A stretch of DNA of 48,407 bases from positions 1 to 48,407 of the forward strand of contig DATENM010000029.1 in NCBI GenBank assembly GCA_035275065.1, read 5' to 3'. Positions 32,175 to 48,406 of the stretch are shown here, piece after piece; positions within the stretch are counted from its first letter, which is position 1; every line of letters starts with the position of its first letter. A program made the translations under genes and the position numbers. Below the pieces are notes generated by a model. The model saw only the letters and a list, made by a program, of their open reading frames with translations. It made no database searches and was not told the DNA's origin. The stretch comes from Blastocatellia bacterium. Lineage in GTDB: Bacteria > Acidobacteriota > Blastocatellia > UBA7656.

Positions 32175-34613
32175 TTACTCGTATCGCAGCGCGACCATCG
32201 GGTCTACGCGCGTTGCCCGGCGAGCTGGCACGAAACAGGCTCCCAGAGCCACCCCCGCCAGAATGAGCGGGATAGCAATAAAAGTTAGCGGGTCAGTCGC
32301 GCTGACGCCAAAGAGGAAACTCGACATCAAGCGCGTCAGCGCCAGCGCCGCCGCAAGCCCAATGCCGACGCCGACGCCCGCAATCGCCATGCCCTGAGCG
32401 ACCACCAACCCTAGCACATCGGCAGGCCGCGCGCCGAGTGCCATGCGAACGCCGATCTCATGCGTGCGTTGCGTCACCGTGTAGCTCATCACGCCGTAGA
32501 TGCCTACGGAGGCCAGCACCAGCGCCAGGGCGGCGAACAGGCCAAGCAGCAGCATGGTGAAGCGCCGCTGCGACAACGAGTCGGCCAGCACCTGCTCCAT
32601 CGAGCGCACGGCAGTAACCGGTTGATCTTTATCTACGGTGAGAATCGCTTCTTTCATCGGCCCGACGGCCGCCATCGGGTCGCCGGCCGTGCGCGCGACC
32701 AGGCCCATGCCGAGAAAGCCTGTGATGAAGTCATCGGGTATCTGCACGTAAGGCATATAGAACTGGAAGGGAATCTCTTTCTGCGCGTCCAGCCCGAAAT
32801 GCTTGACGTGGCCGACGACGCCGACGATCTCAAACGGGATGTCGGCCATCTTGTCGTTGCCGGGAATGGTCATGCGCTTACCGACCGGGTCTTCGCCGGG
32901 GAAGAGGTCGCGCGCCATGTATTCATCAATGACGGCGATGTGCGGCGTGTCCTTGGTGTCCTGGCGGGTGATGAACCTGCCGCGCTTTAGCGGGATGCCC
33001 ATCGCCTCAGCGTAGCCGGCGCTCACAGGGTTCATCAGCGCCCATTGAATCGCTTCGGGCGCAGGGCGCGGACCGTTGCCGACCCAGAACGGCGCTTCGC
33101 TGTCGTCGCCGATGAAGGGCATGTTGGCGGTGATGGCGACCGCTTGCACGCCCGGCGTCGCCTGCAAGCGTTCGAGCATGTGGTCAAAGAAGTTTCTCAC
33201 CTTCGTCGCGTCGTCATAGACGTTCGACGACAGCGGTATCTGCATGGTGATGACGTTCCGCGGGTTGACGCCGGGGGCGACGTTGCGCACAGCCATCAGG
33301 CTGCGGATCAACAGCCCCGCGCCGATTAACAAGACCAGCGCGAAGCCGACTTCGACGACGACCAGCGCGTTACGCACGCCCTGGCGCATGGTCGCCGCCG
33401 TGCGCCCGCCCTCTTTCAATGTCTCGTTCAAGTTGGGCTTGGAGACATGCAGCGCCGGGATCAACCCGAAGACGCAGCCGGTCAGCGCCGAGATGAACAA
33501 TGTAAACAACATCACGCGGGCATCCAGGCCGATGTCATCGGCGCGCGGGATGGTGTCGGGGATCAGCGCGATCAGCGCGTCCGTTCCCCACATCGCCACC
33601 AGCAGCCCGAGGCCGCCGCCAATCGCCGACAGCAGGACGCTTTCAGTGAGCAACTGGCGGACGATGCGCCAGCGGCTCGCACCCAACGCCGTGCGTATGG
33701 CCATCTCTTTCTGGCGGGCGGCGGCGCGCGCCAGCAACAGATTGGCGACGTTGGCGCAGGCGATCAACAGCACCAGCCCGACTGCGCCGAGCAATAGCAG
33801 CAGCACAGGCTTGATGTCATGCACGAGGTCATCGTGCATCGTAACCATCGCCACGCCCTGATGGGTGTTCGATGCCGGATATTGTTGTTCGAGCGCCGCG
33901 GCGATGCCTTGCATCTCGTCGCGGGCTTCCGCGAGGGTCGCGCCCTGGCGCAGTCGCGCGATGACGCGCAGGCCGGGATGAAAGTCGCGCACCTGCAACG
34001 AAACGTCATCCTGTACGCCGATGGGCACAAAGAGATCGACCGGCGAATAGAACTTGAAGCTCGCCGGCAGGATGCCGATGACCGTGTATTCTTTGCCGTT
34101 GATCGTCAGCGGCTTGTCGAGGATGTTAGCGTCGCCGCCAAAGCGCCGCTGCCAGAAGCCGTGGCTGAGCATCACGACAGGCCCGGCGCCGCGCCGGTCG
34201 TCTTCGGCGCGCAGGTCGCGCCCCAGCGCCGGGCGCACACCGAGGGTTGCGAGAAAGTCTGCGGAGATCAACCTGCCGGTGACGCGCTCGGGTTCGGCAC
34301 CGCCCGTGATGTTGAAGGGCTGGTGGCGAAAGACCGCCATGTGCTCAAAGGCTCTCGACTCGCGCTGCCAGTCGAGGAAGTTCAGATAAGAAACCGACAT
34401 CTGCTCGAACTGTGGCGACTTTTCGTAAACGCGCACCAGTTGTTCCGGCTGTGGGTAGGGCAGCGGCTTGATCAGCACTGCATTAATGACGCTGAAGATG
34501 GCCGTGTTAGCGCCGATGCCGAGCGTCAACGCCAGTAGCGCAATGACCGTAACCATTCGCCCTTTGAGCAGCATCCGCACCGCATAGCGCAGGTCTTTCG
34601 TTAGCGTCTCCAT
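32175..34613 (-). CDS. ADOP family ABC-type permease (array member 6)
   Basis: 812 residues. The entry [26 protein letters not shown] is slightly unusual in lacking the PGF motif after TM1's start. The first periplasmic domain has the [23 protein letters not shown] type. The first FtsX block [34 protein letters not shown] begins near 279. The second periplasmic domain spans about 440-660 and the last spans include [31 protein letters not shown]. The end is [30 protein letters not shown] lies 6 bases before the ATG. The 3' end shares part of the near-identical 57-bp block with members 5, 7 and 10. Confidence 0.93.
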   Translation of the reverse strand: METLTKDLRYAVRMLLKGRMVTVIALLALTLGIGANTAIFSVINAVLIKPLPYPQPEQLVRVYEKSPQFEQMSVSYLNFLDWQRESRAFEHMAVFRHQPFNITGGAEPERVTGRLISADFLATLGVRPALGRDLRAEDDRRGAGPVVMLSHGFWQRRFGGDANILDKPLTINGKEYTVIGILPASFKFYSPVDLFVPIGVQDDVSLQVRDFHPGLRVIARLRQGATLAEARDEMQGIAAALEQQYPASNTHQGVAMVTMHDDLVHDIKPVLLLLLGAVGLVLLIACANVANLLLARAAARQKEMAIRTALGASRWRIVRQLLTESVLLSAIGGGLGLLVAMWGTDALIALIPDTIPRADDIGLDARVMLFTLFISALTGCVFGLIPALHVSKPNLNETLKEGGRTAATMRQGVRNALVVVEVGFALVLLIGAGLLIRSLMAVRNVAPGVNPRNVITMQIPLSSNVYDDATKVRNFFDHMLERLQATPGVQAVAITANMPFIGDDSEAPFWVGNGPRPAPEAIQWALMNPVSAGYAEAMGIPLKRGRFITRQDTKDTPHIAVIDEYMARDLFPGEDPVGKRMTIPGNDKMADIPFEIVGVVGHVKHFGLDAQKEIPFQFYMPYVQIPDDFITGFLGMGLVARTAGDPMAAVGPMKEAILTVDKDQPVTAVRSMEQVLADSLSQRRFTMLLLGLFAALALVLASVGIYGVMSYTVTQRTHEIGVRMALGARPADVLGLVVAQGMAIAGVGVGIGLAAALALTRLMSSFLFGVSATDPLTFIAIPLILAGVALGACFVPARRATRVDPMVALRYE

Positions 34614-34629
34614 TCACTGCCTCCAGTGA

Positions 34630-34720
34630 GGGTGTCAGGTGATAGGTGTTGGGTGTTAGGAAGAAGAGCGCCGCGTTATCCGTAACCTGTCACCCGACAC
34701 CCGACACCTATCACCCATCA
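34630..34720. repeat. Inverted pair of GGTGTCA-type heptamer repeats between permeases 5 and 6 positions (34614-34717 spacer)
   Basis: Left arm 34630-34660 (gggtgtcaggtgataggtgt...) and right arm 34685-34720 (acctgtcacccgacacccga...) are inverted, imperfect period-7 arrays. This heptamer is different from those of the other spacers. The right arm contains the TGA stop of the upstream permease (tca, 34718-34720). Confidence 0.82.
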
Positions 34721-37144
34721 TTCGTATCGCAAAGCCACCAGCGGGTCTACTTTCGTTGCTCGCCGCGCCGGGACGTAGCAGGCCAGCAGCGCGACCAGGG
34801 TTAGCAGGATCGCAATCGCGCTGAAAGTCAGCGGGTCGGTGGTGCTGGTGCCATAGAGCAGACTGGCCATCAACCGCGTCAGCGCGAAGGCCGCGCCGAG
34901 TCCGATGCCGACGCCGATGAGCGTCAGTTTCATGCCCTGGCCGATCACCAGCCGCAGCACATCGCTTGAGCGCGCCCCCAGCGCGATGCGCACGCCGATC
35001 TCTTGCGCCCGCTGCGCCACCGTGTAGGAAAGCACGCCGTAGATGCCGATCACCGCCAGCAACGCCGCGATGCTGCCGAAGGCCGCCAGCAATAACATAC
35101 TGGCGCGGCGCGGCGCGACCGAGCGATTGAGTATCGTCGTCATGGTTTCGAGATTGGCAACCGCCAGGCCGCTATCGACCGCGGCGATCTGGCCGCGGAT
35201 GGCGCTGACGACGCCCGCCGGGTCAGCCTGCGTGCGCACCGTCAGCGTCATCGTGCGCCAGGCGTTCTGCGTGTGCGGCACGTAGACCAGACCGCGCAAT
35301 TTATCGTCGCGGCCATAGTAGCGTACGTCTTCGACGACGCCGACGATCTCGCGCAACTGGTTCTCGTCGCGCCACGAGCGTATGCGCTTGCCGAGGGCGC
35401 TCGCATCGCCGAAGATGTCCCGCGCCAGCGTCTGGTTGATGATGATGACCGGGGTGGTGTTGAGCCCGTCGTGCTCGTCAAAGTCGCGCCCGGCGATCAG
35501 CCGCATGCCGGTGGTCTTGAAGTAGCCGGGCGTGATGACATTCCATTGCGCGGCATAATCGGCGCTCGCCGGCGGCTCCGGCTGACCTTCGACGAGGAAC
35601 GAGCGCCCCAGGTAAAAACCACCGCCGCCCAGCGGCAGGGCCGAGGTGGCGGCTACGGATTCGACGCCCGGCGTCGCCTGGACGCTCGCGAGCAAGTCTC
35701 TGTAAAAAGCGGCAACCCGCGGGCGGTCGGGATAGCGCACGCTCGGCACATTCAGTTCCATTGTGAGCAAGCGCTCAGTCTTTAATCCCGGATCAACCTG
35801 TTGAACGCGCATAAAGCTGCGGATCGCCAGGCCGGCGCCGATCAGCAAAACCAGCGACAGGGCGATCTCTGAAACGACCAGCGCGTTGCGCACAAAGCGG
35901 CTGCGCGTGCCGCCCGTGGCGCTGCGCGACGATTCCTTGAGCGCCTGCTGTAGGTCTGCGCGCGAAGATTGCAGCGCCGGGATCAATCCGCAGATGAGTG
36001 CCGTGCCCAGCGACGCGGCGACCGTGAACCATAGTACGCTAACATCAACATGAACTTGCGCCAGTCGCGGCGTGCCGTAGGGCGCGACCGACTTCAACAG
36101 GTCCACGCCCCAGATGGCCAGCAGCAGCCCTGCGCCGCCGCCGGCGACGGCCAGCATCAGGCTCTCGGTCAGCAGTTGCCGGATCAATCGCCCGCGCCCC
36201 GCTCCGAGCGCCAGCCGGATGGCCATCTCGCGCTCGCGCGCCGCCGCGCGCACCAGCATGAGGTTAGCGACGTTGACGCAGGCGATCAGCAACACGCAGG
36301 CGACCACCGCCAGCAGGATGAGCAGCGAGCTACGCAGTTGGTTGCCGACGACATAATCGCGCAGGCTGACGGTGCGGTTGCTCCAGCCCTGCCGCGATTC
36401 GGGATACTCTTGTTCAAGCCGCGCGGCGATGCCAGCCATCGCCGCGTTGACCTGCGCCGGCGGCACGTCTGCCTTCAGGCGCGCGATGGCAGAATAGATC
36501 ATGTTGTCGCGCCGCAGTTCGTCGGGGCCGGGATTCGGAATCGCTAGCGGCACGATCACGTCGCGGTCTTCGGGCCAGGTCGAATCCGGCGGCATCACGC
36601 CGACGACCGGATAGGGGCGGCCATTGAGATAGATCTTCTGATTGATGATGTCGGCGTCACCGCCGAAGCGCCGCTGCCACAGGCCATAGGTGATAATCAC
36701 GGCAGACGCCGGGCCGGGCGAGTTGTAATCGCCATCGCCAAAGGTTCGCCCGATCTTCGCTTCGCTGCCCATGACGGCGAAGTATTCCGGCGTGACCGCT
36801 GCCACCTGCACACGTTCAGGCTCGGCGTCGCCGCTCGCCAGATCGGCGGCGCTCAGCAGGCTAAGCGCGGCGACCTGCTCGAAGATGCCTTCATTCTTCC
36901 AGTCCAGGTAATCGGCGTAAGTGACCGAAGAGTTGTCATAGCCGCGCGCCGGATTGACCGAAACCGGCACCACCAGCCGCTCGGCGTTTTTGTAGGGCAG
37001 CGGGCGCAGCAGAATGGCGTTGACGAAACTGAAGATCGTTGTGTTGGCGCCAATGCCGAGCGCCAACGTCAGCACGGCCACCAGACTGAAACCGGGCCGC
37101 TTTAACAGCATTCGCAAGCCGTACCGCAAATCCTGCATGAGCAT
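34718..37144 (-). CDS. ADOP family ABC-type permease (array member between 34.7 and 37.1 kb)
   Basis: 808 residues if started at the ATG at 37144. A second ATG two codons later (37138) has GGAG at the better distance of 6 bases and may be the real start. The entry is [26 protein letters not shown]. The first periplasmic domain has [22 protein letters not shown] and an acidic/polar stretch [29 protein letters not shown]. The first FtsX block [34 protein letters not shown] begins near 281. The second periplasmic domain spans about 440-660, and the last spans include [31 protein letters not shown]. The end is [24 protein letters not shown] 458-bp spacer precedes it, the longest in the array, so it may have its own promoter. 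Confidence 0.93.
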   Translation of the reverse strand: MLMQDLRYGLRMLLKRPGFSLVAVLTLALGIGANTTIFSFVNAILLRPLPYKNAERLVVPVSVNPARGYDNSSVTYADYLDWKNEGIFEQVAALSLLSAADLASGDAEPERVQVAAVTPEYFAVMGSEAKIGRTFGDGDYNSPGPASAVIITYGLWQRRFGGDADIINQKIYLNGRPYPVVGVMPPDSTWPEDRDVIVPLAIPNPGPDELRRDNMIYSAIARLKADVPPAQVNAAMAGIAARLEQEYPESRQGWSNRTVSLRDYVVGNQLRSSLLILLAVVACVLLIACVNVANLMLVRAAAREREMAIRLALGAGRGRLIRQLLTESLMLAVAGGGAGLLLAIWGVDLLKSVAPYGTPRLAQVHVDVSVLWFTVAASLGTALICGLIPALQSSRADLQQALKESSRSATGGTRSRFVRNALVVSEIALSLVLLIGAGLAIRSFMRVQQVDPGLKTERLLTMELNVPSVRYPDRPRVAAFYRDLLASVQATPGVESVAATSALPLGGGGFYLGRSFLVEGQPEPPASADYAAQWNVITPGYFKTTGMRLIAGRDFDEHDGLNTTPVIIINQTLARDIFGDASALGKRIRSWRDENQLREIVGVVEDVRYYGRDDKLRGLVYVPHTQNAWRTMTLTVRTQADPAGVVSAIRGQIAAVDSGLAVANLETMTTILNRSVAPRRASMLLLAAFGSIAALLAVIGIYGVLSYTVAQRAQEIGVRIALGARSSDVLRLVIGQGMKLTLIGVGIGLGAAFALTRLMASLLYGTSTTDPLTFSAIAILLTLVALLACYVPARRATKVDPLVALRYE

Positions 37145-37602
37145 CTCCGCACCCCCTCGATTGATCTACTGACAAAGATAAAGATCGATCCTCCTAAGCC
37201 AAGCCGCGTGCCATGCTGGTCGGAGTCAGGAGTCAGGAGTCAGGAGTCAGAAGGCAATCGCGTAATTGGGTGATTAACTCTGGGATTTAGAGAGCTTGGC
37301 CGATGCGCGCGGCGATAAAGAAAGCGGCGGGTGGCGCGAAATAGGGGCTAAACGCCTCTTAGTTTCTGCCTCCTATGCCCTGATTCCTGTTCACTTCTGG
37401 GAATGCCAATCCCAAAGGCGGAAAGCAGGAATGACGTGGAGAAACGGCGACGCGGGAAGAGTGACGCGGGGACGCGGTGACGCGGGGACGCGGTGAAAGA
37501 AAGACAATCTGTCAGCCTCTGTCTCTTTCCCTCGCCGCGTCGCCTCGGTCTCCGCGTCCCCGCGTCTTTTTCTTCTCGCCGCGTCGCCGCGTCCCGCGTC
37601 GC
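37145..37602. other. 458-bp spacer inside the permease array
   Basis: No gene is seen. From the permease start at 37144 outward it holds about 75 bases of AT-richer leader, a single-arm GGAGTCA heptamer array (37222-37252), then about 190 bases of mixed sequence with short inverted patches (gggaatgccaatccc near 37400). Last is an inverted pair of GACGCGG-type repeats (37447-37496 and 37531-37605). This is the only array gap large enough for an internal promoter, but I found no convincing pair of hexamers. Confidence 0.6.
37222..37252. repeat. Single-arm GGAGTCA heptamer array
   Basis: About four GGAGTCA units with period 7. No inverted partner is present in the same spacer, unlike the other copies of this heptamer at 24332, 29556 and 43778. 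Confidence 0.8.

Positions 37603-37605
<3 letters not shown>
37447..37605. repeat. Inverted pair of GACGCGG(G/T) octamer-type repeats before the stop of the 37603-40053 gene
   Basis: Left arm 37447-37496 (gacgcggggacgcggtgacg...) has period 8. Right arm 37531-37605 (ctcgccgcgtcgcctcgg..., later cgccgcgtcgccgcgtcccg) is the inverted, less regular form. The inner part also pairs (gaaagaaagac with gtctctttc). The right arm reaches the stop codon at 37603-37605. Confidence 0.75.
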
Positions 37606-40053
<2,448 letters not shown>

Positions 40054-40116
40054 GATGCACCTCCAGTGAATCAGTACGCAGGCGGCAAGCGAAAAGAGGC
40101 AGAAAAATGGCCGACC

Positions 40117-41334
40117 TCACTTTGGCGCGGCGGGCATGTTGAAGATGGCGTCTTCAACGGTTGTGTTCAGCTTGATTTCCGTAAACCTCCGCCTTGTGGT
40201 ATCGAACACGGCGACGTTCGCGGTGCGAACTATGAATGGCAGCTTGGCACCATTCACGTCCCTGTAGTCCTCGAAATCGACTTGCTCAAGCAGCGGCGCC
40301 AGCAGCGTTTCCGTCGTGGCGATCTGGCGTAGGAGCAAGCCCGTCTGCTTGTCGAAGAAGTATTTGTTGGCCCGATTGGCATCTATCCGGGTCGCGACCA
40401 CATAAGCCTCACGGCCGCCGATGATTTCCGTCCCGGTGACGCTCATCCGCTCAGGCGCTTCGGTAACCTTGATGATGCTGTAGCGCGCCAAAATCCGTTT
40501 CGACCGCTCCAGGTCCTCTGCGCTCAACTGCTGCGCCCCATTATTGTTGCTGACCCAGGCGACCGTTCCGTTAATGCACTGTATGGCGATGCCCTGAGGG
40601 GTTGTGAGCTTGGCCAGATACTTGTCAGGCCCCTTCATGGTTATCTCGACAGCATCTTGACCGATATTCAGGGAGCGGTCGGCGTTGCGTCCCCGCGGCC
40701 TTTCGAGCGTGCCCTTCATGACGATGGTCTTAAACCTCGCCCAGGCATTCTCGCCCCCTACCGCTGCGACGTACTTATTCAAGATTTGCCCGGCGGTCGG
40801 CAGTGCGGCCTCCTTTTCGTCCGGCTTTGCCACCGCGTAATCGCGCGGCGGCAGCGGCACCTCGCGAGCCACGCTGGTTCCCCCGCGGTGGCAACTGTAG
40901 CAGGTCACTGCCTGGCTGCCGCCGAAGTTGGCCTTATTGATGTCGAGCACCATCCTCATCATCTGGCGCGCAACGATCTTTTTCTGCTTGTCGTCGCTTT
41001 CCCATACCCAGATGTCGTTACCGGTCTTCGGGTCCGTCCCTTTGTTCACATGACAATAGTCGCAGTGGACGCCGAGCGCATCGGCGATGAAGTTCATCAC
41101 CAAAAAGAGTTGCGACTCCGGCAAGCCTTTGAGTACCTGAATGTTCTTGCGCTTCTGCTCAACGGTCTCTTCCTGTTTTGCCGTTTGTGTTGCGGCGGCC
41201 TCAGCCGAAGAAAAGTTGGGCAGCGCGCTGGCGCTGGTTGTCGTACGTGGTCTGTCCCAGGCGATCATTACTAAAAAGAGTGCTGATAGAAGGATCACCT
41301 TTTTCGCGCCGTGATTGATCGTCTCTCGCGTCAT
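40117..41334 (-). CDS. Di-heme reaction-centre-type cytochrome c with LolA-like C-terminal domain
   Basis: 405 residues. A signal/anchor segment lies at about 12-25 (VILLSALFLVMIAW). Residues 58-150 match the photosynthetic reaction centre cytochrome c family (PF02276 type): KNIQVLKGLPESQLFLVMNFIADALGVH is followed by heme motif CDYCH (91-95), then MMRMVLDINKANF before CYSCH (145-149). M80 and M126/M128 are candidate axial ligands, as in that family's helix-before-heme pattern. Residues about 175-405 form a second domain (AAVGGENAWARFKTIVMKGT ... KLPFIVRTANVAVF) resembling the secreted protein at 7746-8531. No photosynthesis gene is present, so a periplasmic electron-transfer or sensing role is more likely. 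AGGAGG is 6 bases before the ATG. Its start lies 11 bases after the stop of the preceding permease. Confidence 0.88.
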   Translation of the reverse strand: MTRETINHGAKKVILLSALFLVMIAWDRPRTTTSASALPNFSSAEAAATQTAKQEETVEQKRKNIQVLKGLPESQLFLVMNFIADALGVHCDYCHVNKGTDPKTGNDIWVWESDDKQKKIVARQMMRMVLDINKANFGGSQAVTCYSCHRGGTSVAREVPLPPRDYAVAKPDEKEAALPTAGQILNKYVAAVGGENAWARFKTIVMKGTLERPRGRNADRSLNIGQDAVEITMKGPDKYLAKLTTPQGIAIQCINGTVAWVSNNNGAQQLSAEDLERSKRILARYSIIKVTEAPERMSVTGTEIIGGREAYVVATRIDANRANKYFFDKQTGLLLRQIATTETLLAPLLEQVDFEDYRDVNGAKLPFIVRTANVAVFDTTRRRFTEIKLNTTVEDAIFNMPAAPK

Positions 41335-41345
41335 CCTTTCTCCTC

Positions 41346-43766
41346 CTATTCGTCGCGCAAGGCGACCATCGGGTCAACGCGGCTGGCGCGCCGTGCGGGG
41401 AAATAGCAAGCCAGCGCGGCGCTAGCCAGCAATACGGCTGCGACCGCGCTGAACGCCACGATGTCCAAAGCCATCACGCCATACAACGTCGATTGCATGG
41501 CGCGGCCCACCAGATAAGCGCCTCCCAGCCCGAGGCCGAGTCCGAGCAGCGCCAGGGCCACGCCCTCTCGCAAAACCAGGAGCAAAATCTGCCTGCCGCC
41601 AGCGCCCAACGCCATGCGGATGCCAAATTCATGTGTGCGCTGGGCGACGGCGAAAGCCATCACGCCATAGATGCCGATGGCGGCAAGCAGTAAAGCCAGC
41701 GCCGCGAAGCTGCCATACAGCACCATAGCGAAGCGGTCGAACGCCAGCGATTCACTCAACAGTTGATTCAGGGTCTTGACGCCGGCCAGCGGCAGGTCGG
41801 GATCGACCGATTGGATCGCCGCGGCAAGGCTACTCGTGATGCGCTCCGGGTCGCCTGCCGTCCGCACCGCGATGGAAGCCCGCAGCCAGGGGCTTTGCCA
41901 GAACGGCACATAAATCACCGGGGCGTCGTCGCCGCGAAGCCCTTCGCCACCGCGCGTGTCATGGAAGACGCCGACAATCTGCCATTCGCCTTCCGAGCCG
42001 CCTTGCGGATTGCCCGGTATCGTCTGGCTCAGTACGATGCGCTGCGTCAGCGGGTCGGCATCCGGAAGATATCGATTGGCGAAGGTTTCATTCACCATCG
42101 CCACGCGTTGGCTGGCGGCGGTGTCCTCTTCAGTGAAGTGCCGCCCTTTGACGAGGCCGATGCCGAAGGTTTCGAAGTATCCGGACGTGACCATCTGAAG
42201 CCCGACGCTCTGCCGCGCGCCCGGATCAATGGGCGGGGCGCCGGCAATGCGAAAGACTCTGTTGATTCCCGTGCCGCGCAAAGGCGCGCCGGTCATCACC
42301 GTCGCCGTCTCGACGCCGGGAACCGACTCGATCTTTTCGAGCAGTTGCCGGTAATACGGGCTGATGCGCTCGGCTTGCCGGAAGCGGCCCTGCGGCACAG
42401 GCAGAAAGAAAGTGAGGACGTGGTCGGTGCGGACGCCGAGATCAAGGCGCGTCAGATTCCAGAAGCTGCGCAGCGCCAGGCCGCCGCCGGCAAGCAAGGT
42501 GAGCGCCAGGGCGAATTCGACGACGACCAGTACGCGCCGCACGCCGCGCCCCGCGACGCCCGCCCCCGTGCGCCCGCCCTGCTTGATTACTTCGTTGAGG
42601 TCGAGGCGGCTCGCCTGCCAGGCCGGCGCGCAGCCCGATAGCAAACCGGCGAACAGACTGGCAAAGAGCGTGAACAGCAATACAGGGACGCTGACACGGA
42701 CATCGGCCTCAGAAGGCAGCATCTGCGGCGGCATGATGGCGACAATCCCGTTAATGATTACCCCGCCGAGGTAGACGCCGAGCGCGCCGCCGATGATCGC
42801 CAACACCAGGCTTTCGGTGAGGAACTGACCGAATATCCGGGCGCGCGTCGCGCCGAGGGCGGCGCGGATCGCCACCTCGCGCTGGCGCGTCGTGCCGCGT
42901 GCCAGCAGCAGGTTGGCGATGTTGACGCAGCCGATCAACAGCAGGAATGCGACCGCGCCCAGCAGCAGCCAGAGGTTCTTGATCGTCTTCTCCGGTATGA
43001 AATTGTTTTGCAGAGGCTCGACGCTGGCCGCCCAATTGGCGTTCGTCTGCGGCAGCTCTTCGGCGAGTTGTCGGCTGATCGCCTGCATCTCGGCGTTGGC
43101 TTGTTGAAGGGAGACGCCTTCTTTCAAGCGGCCCATCACCAGGAGCGAGTGGGCCTGGTGGTTGATCTGCTCAGGTCTGAAGGCCAGCGGCAGCATGAAC
43201 TGCGACGGCTGCCGATCCCGCATGCCGGGCGGCGCGACGCCAATGACCGTGTAAGGCTCACCATTCATGCGAATCTGTTGGCCGATGATCCCCTGGTCAG
43301 CGCCAAAGTACTGGCTCCACATGCGGTGCGTCATAATGACGACGTGGTCTTTGCCGGCCTCGCCTTCTTCCGGCAAGAAATCGCGCCCCAGCCACATCGG
43401 CGTCCCGGTCATGCGAAAGAACCCCGGCGTCATCAGCGCCGCCTGGATTTGCTCGGGGCGTTCGGCCGTCGCGACATTGAAGGTGGCGCCGCTCCAGGCT
43501 TCCAGGTACTGAAAAGACGTGCTGCGTCGCTTCCACTCCAGGTAATCGCCTGCTGAGACGGAGTTGCGTCCCTGGTTGACCTGCGACCAGACCATCACCA
43601 GTTGCTCAGGTTTCGGATAGGGCAGGGATTCGAACAGCGTGGCATAGACCACACTGAAAATGGCGGTGGTCGCGCCGACCCCAAGGGCCAGCGTCAGCAC
43701 CGCCATCGCCGTAAAGCCCGGCCTCTTCATCAGCATGCGCACGCTGTAGCGTAGGTCTTGCAGCAT
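41346..43766 (-). CDS. ADOP family ABC-type permease directly upstream of the cytochrome gene
   Basis: 806 residues. The entry is [26 protein letters not shown]. The first periplasmic domain is divergent ([51 protein letters not shown] instead of the usual WQRRFGGD). The first FtsX block [34 protein letters not shown] begins near 272. The last spans include [31 protein letters not shown]. It ends [14 protein letters not shown], with Asp in place of the Tyr found in every other member. AGGAGG is 4 bases before the ATG. The cytochrome gene begins 11 bases after its stop, and the ribosome binding site of the cytochrome gene touches the stop codon, so translational coupling is likely. Confidence 0.93.
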   Translation of the reverse strand: MLQDLRYSVRMLMKRPGFTAMAVLTLALGVGATTAIFSVVYATLFESLPYPKPEQLVMVWSQVNQGRNSVSAGDYLEWKRRSTSFQYLEAWSGATFNVATAERPEQIQAALMTPGFFRMTGTPMWLGRDFLPEEGEAGKDHVVIMTHRMWSQYFGADQGIIGQQIRMNGEPYTVIGVAPPGMRDRQPSQFMLPLAFRPEQINHQAHSLLVMGRLKEGVSLQQANAEMQAISRQLAEELPQTNANWAASVEPLQNNFIPEKTIKNLWLLLGAVAFLLLIGCVNIANLLLARGTTRQREVAIRAALGATRARIFGQFLTESLVLAIIGGALGVYLGGVIINGIVAIMPPQMLPSEADVRVSVPVLLFTLFASLFAGLLSGCAPAWQASRLDLNEVIKQGGRTGAGVAGRGVRRVLVVVEFALALTLLAGGGLALRSFWNLTRLDLGVRTDHVLTFFLPVPQGRFRQAERISPYYRQLLEKIESVPGVETATVMTGAPLRGTGINRVFRIAGAPPIDPGARQSVGLQMVTSGYFETFGIGLVKGRHFTEEDTAASQRVAMVNETFANRYLPDADPLTQRIVLSQTIPGNPQGGSEGEWQIVGVFHDTRGGEGLRGDDAPVIYVPFWQSPWLRASIAVRTAGDPERITSSLAAAIQSVDPDLPLAGVKTLNQLLSESLAFDRFAMVLYGSFAALALLLAAIGIYGVMAFAVAQRTHEFGIRMALGAGGRQILLLVLREGVALALLGLGLGLGGAYLVGRAMQSTLYGVMALDIVAFSAVAAVLLASAALACYFPARRASRVDPMVALRDE

Positions 43767-43777
43767 AAAACCTCCTG

Positions 43778-43882
43778 GAAGTCGGGAGTCAGGAGTCAGG
43801 AGTCAGAAGACAGAATAAAAGAGGAAGTCCGCGCGCAGCGCTTCCTTATTCATTCTGACTCCTGACTCCTGACTCCTGACTT

Positions 43883-43885
<3 letters not shown>
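43778..43885. repeat. Inverted pair of GGAGTCA heptamer repeats between the 43883 and 41346 permeases
   Basis: Left arm 43778-43818 (gtcgggagtcaggagtcagg..., cagaataaa) and right arm 43850-43885 (tcattctgactcctgactcc...). The inner part pairs further (gaggaagtc region with cttccttatt). The right arm ends in the stop codon of the upstream permease (43883-43885). Confidence 0.88.
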
Positions 43886-46336
<2,451 letters not shown>

Positions 46337-46345
46337 CGAATCCTC

Positions 46346-48406
46346 TTATTCGTAGCGCAGCGCAATCATCGGCTCGACGCGCGCGGCGCGGCGAGCAGGA
46401 ATGAGCACGGCCAGCAACGCGACGCCGATCAGAAAGCCCGACACGCCGATAAAAGCGAGCGGGTCGAACGGGCTGACATCGATCAACACGGATGCCAGCA
46501 GGCGCGAAATGCCGAGGCCGCCCACAACGCCGAGCGCCGCCCCCGCAGCGGCCAGCCGCAGACCTTGAAACATAAACATCCTGACGACCATCGCCGGCGG
46601 CGCGCCCAGCGCCACACGGATGCCGATCTCGCGCGTCCGCTGATTGACGATGAACGACATCACGCCGTACAGCCCTACGGCAGCCAGCAACAGCGCCAGC
46701 AAGCCGACCACGCCCGCCAGCAAGGCCAGGGCGCGGAACGGCGCCATCTGAAAAGTCAGCGAATCGGCGACGCGCCGCAAACGGACGCGCAAGTTCGGAT
46801 CAAGCGCTTCGGCCTCGGCGCGCACGGCTTGCATTACGCCTTGCGGATCGTTTGCGGCGCGCACCAGCAGCGTCTGCCCGGCGCGCCCGCTCTCGCCGAG
46901 CGCCGCGCTCAGCGGCACATACACGAATGCTTCATCCTTCTGCCACACCCAGCCGCTGCGCGTGTCGCAGGTCACGCCGATCACTTCAAACTGCTGTTCC
47001 GTTGCGTTCAAGGCCGGGAGGTTCAGGCCGATGCGCTGACCGATGGCCTCAGTGTTCGGCCAGAAGCGCTGCGCCGTCGCTTCGGTGATGACACAGACCG
47101 CCGCGCCGGCCTGCGCTTCTTGTTCGCTGAAGCTGCGGCCTCGCCTCAGACGCAGCCCGACCGTTTCGAAGTAGCCGGGCGAAACGATGTTGAACCGGGC
47201 GCGCAACGGCGAGTCGGCAGATGGCGTCTGGCCGGGAAGCATGACCGATACGCTTGGCGGCATGCCGGTCAAGGGTTGGCGTTCGACCTCAGCGAGCGAG
47301 TTGACGCCGGGCAGGCTGCGCAATCGCGTCGCGAGCAGACGGCGAAGGTCGGCTTCGCGGCGCGCGTCGGGCTGTGGCGATTGCAGGCTGGCGGTGACGG
47401 CGAAGACGTTCGCCGTCTCAAGCCCCGTGTCTATGGTTCCGACCTTTTGCAGATTTCTGATGAGCAAGCCGGTGCCGGCAAGCAGCGACAAACAGACGGC
47501 GAGCTGCACGACGACCAGCCCGTTTCGCAAACGCGACTGGCGCAGATGCGCGCCGAAGGTCGAGCCTTCGTCCTTCAGCGCCGCGCTGAGATTCGGCCTC
47601 GAAGCCTGTAATGCCGGCGCCAACCCTGCCGCGACGCCTGCGATGACTGAGGCCAGCAGCGCGAAGCCGAAGACGCGCAGGTCAGGGTCGAGATTGAGCG
47701 CGAATGATTCGGCCAGGTGATGCGGGATCGGCAACTGCGCCATCACGACCGGGTAGAGCGCGGCCAGCGCCCAGGACGTCAGCAACAACGCGACCGCGCC
47801 GCCCGCCACCGCGAGCACGACACTCTCTGTGAGCAGTTGGCGGATGATTCGGCTGCGGCTCGCGCCCAGCGCCAGGCGGACGGCAATCTCTTTCTGCCTT
47901 GAAGCGGCGCGCGCCAGCAGCAGGTTGGCGACGTTGGCGCAAGCGATCAACAACACGAAGCCGACCGCGCCCAGCAAGACGTAGAGCGCCAGCCGAATCT
48001 TGCCGACGACCTGTTCGAGCAAGGGGACGACGCTGATCGTGAGGCCGCCGGTCGGCGGGTAGTTCGCGGGGTACTGCTGCTTCATGCGGTCGGCGATAGC
48101 GTCCATCTCGGCCTGCGCCTGCGCGACCGTCACGCCCGGCTTCAGGCGCGCGAAAATGTTGTAGTCTTCGTGGCCGCGATCCGTCCGCGCCGCCTCGCTC
48201 ATCGGCAGAGGCAGCAGCACGTCTGTCTGCTGAATGGCGTCAACCGTCGGCATGACTTCTCTGTTGAGAACGAACCGCGGCGGCATCACACCGACGACGG
48301 TGAAGCTCTTGTCGTTGAGCGCGAGCGTCGTGCCAATCACGCCGGGGTCGCCGCCAAAACGCCGCTGCCAGAATCCGTACGTTAAAACTGCAACGGGGTG
48401 AGCGCC
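46346..48406 (-). CDS. ADOP family ABC-type permease, 5' truncated by the window edge
   Basis: 686 residues are visible; the reading frame is open to the window end ([20 protein letters not shown] just inside it), so about 120-130 N-terminal residues with TM1 are missing. The remaining first periplasmic domain has [24 protein letters not shown]. The first FtsX block [34 protein letters not shown] is followed by an Ala-rich span lacking the usual final Trp-Gly. The last spans include [31 protein letters not shown]. It ends [23 protein letters not shown], with VEP instead of VDP. It is the most divergent member at its C-terminus (ISRLLASVLIDVSPFDPLAF). Confidence 0.92.
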   Translation of the reverse strand, partial: GAHPVAVLTYGFWQRRFGGDPGVIGTTLALNDKSFTVVGVMPPRFVLNREVMPTVDAIQQTDVLLPLPMSEAARTDRGHEDYNIFARLKPGVTVAQAQAEMDAIADRMKQQYPANYPPTGGLTISVVPLLEQVVGKIRLALYVLLGAVGFVLLIACANVANLLLARAASRQKEIAVRLALGASRSRIIRQLLTESVVLAVAGGAVALLLTSWALAALYPVVMAQLPIPHHLAESFALNLDPDLRVFGFALLASVIAGVAAGLAPALQASRPNLSAALKDEGSTFGAHLRQSRLRNGLVVVQLAVCLSLLAGTGLLIRNLQKVGTIDTGLETANVFAVTASLQSPQPDARREADLRRLLATRLRSLPGVNSLAEVERQPLTGMPPSVSVMLPGQTPSADSPLRARFNIVSPGYFETVGLRLRRGRSFSEQEAQAGAAVCVITEATAQRFWPNTEAIGQRIGLNLPALNATEQQFEVIGVTCDTRSGWVWQKDEAFVYVPLSAALGESGRAGQTLLVRAANDPQGVMQAVRAEAEALDPNLRVRLRRVADSLTFQMAPFRALALLAGVVGLLALLLAAVGLYGVMSFIVNQRTREIGIRVALGAPPAMVVRMFMFQGLRLAAAGAALGVVGGLGISRLLASVLIDVSPFDPLAFIGVSGFLIGVALLAVLIPARRAARVEPMIALRYE

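Noticed and set aside
40117..41334. Part of a photosynthesis gene cluster
   Set aside because: The cytochrome resembles the reaction-centre cytochrome family, but no pufL/M, psc, bch or other photosynthesis gene is in the window. This cytochrome type also occurs in non-phototrophs.
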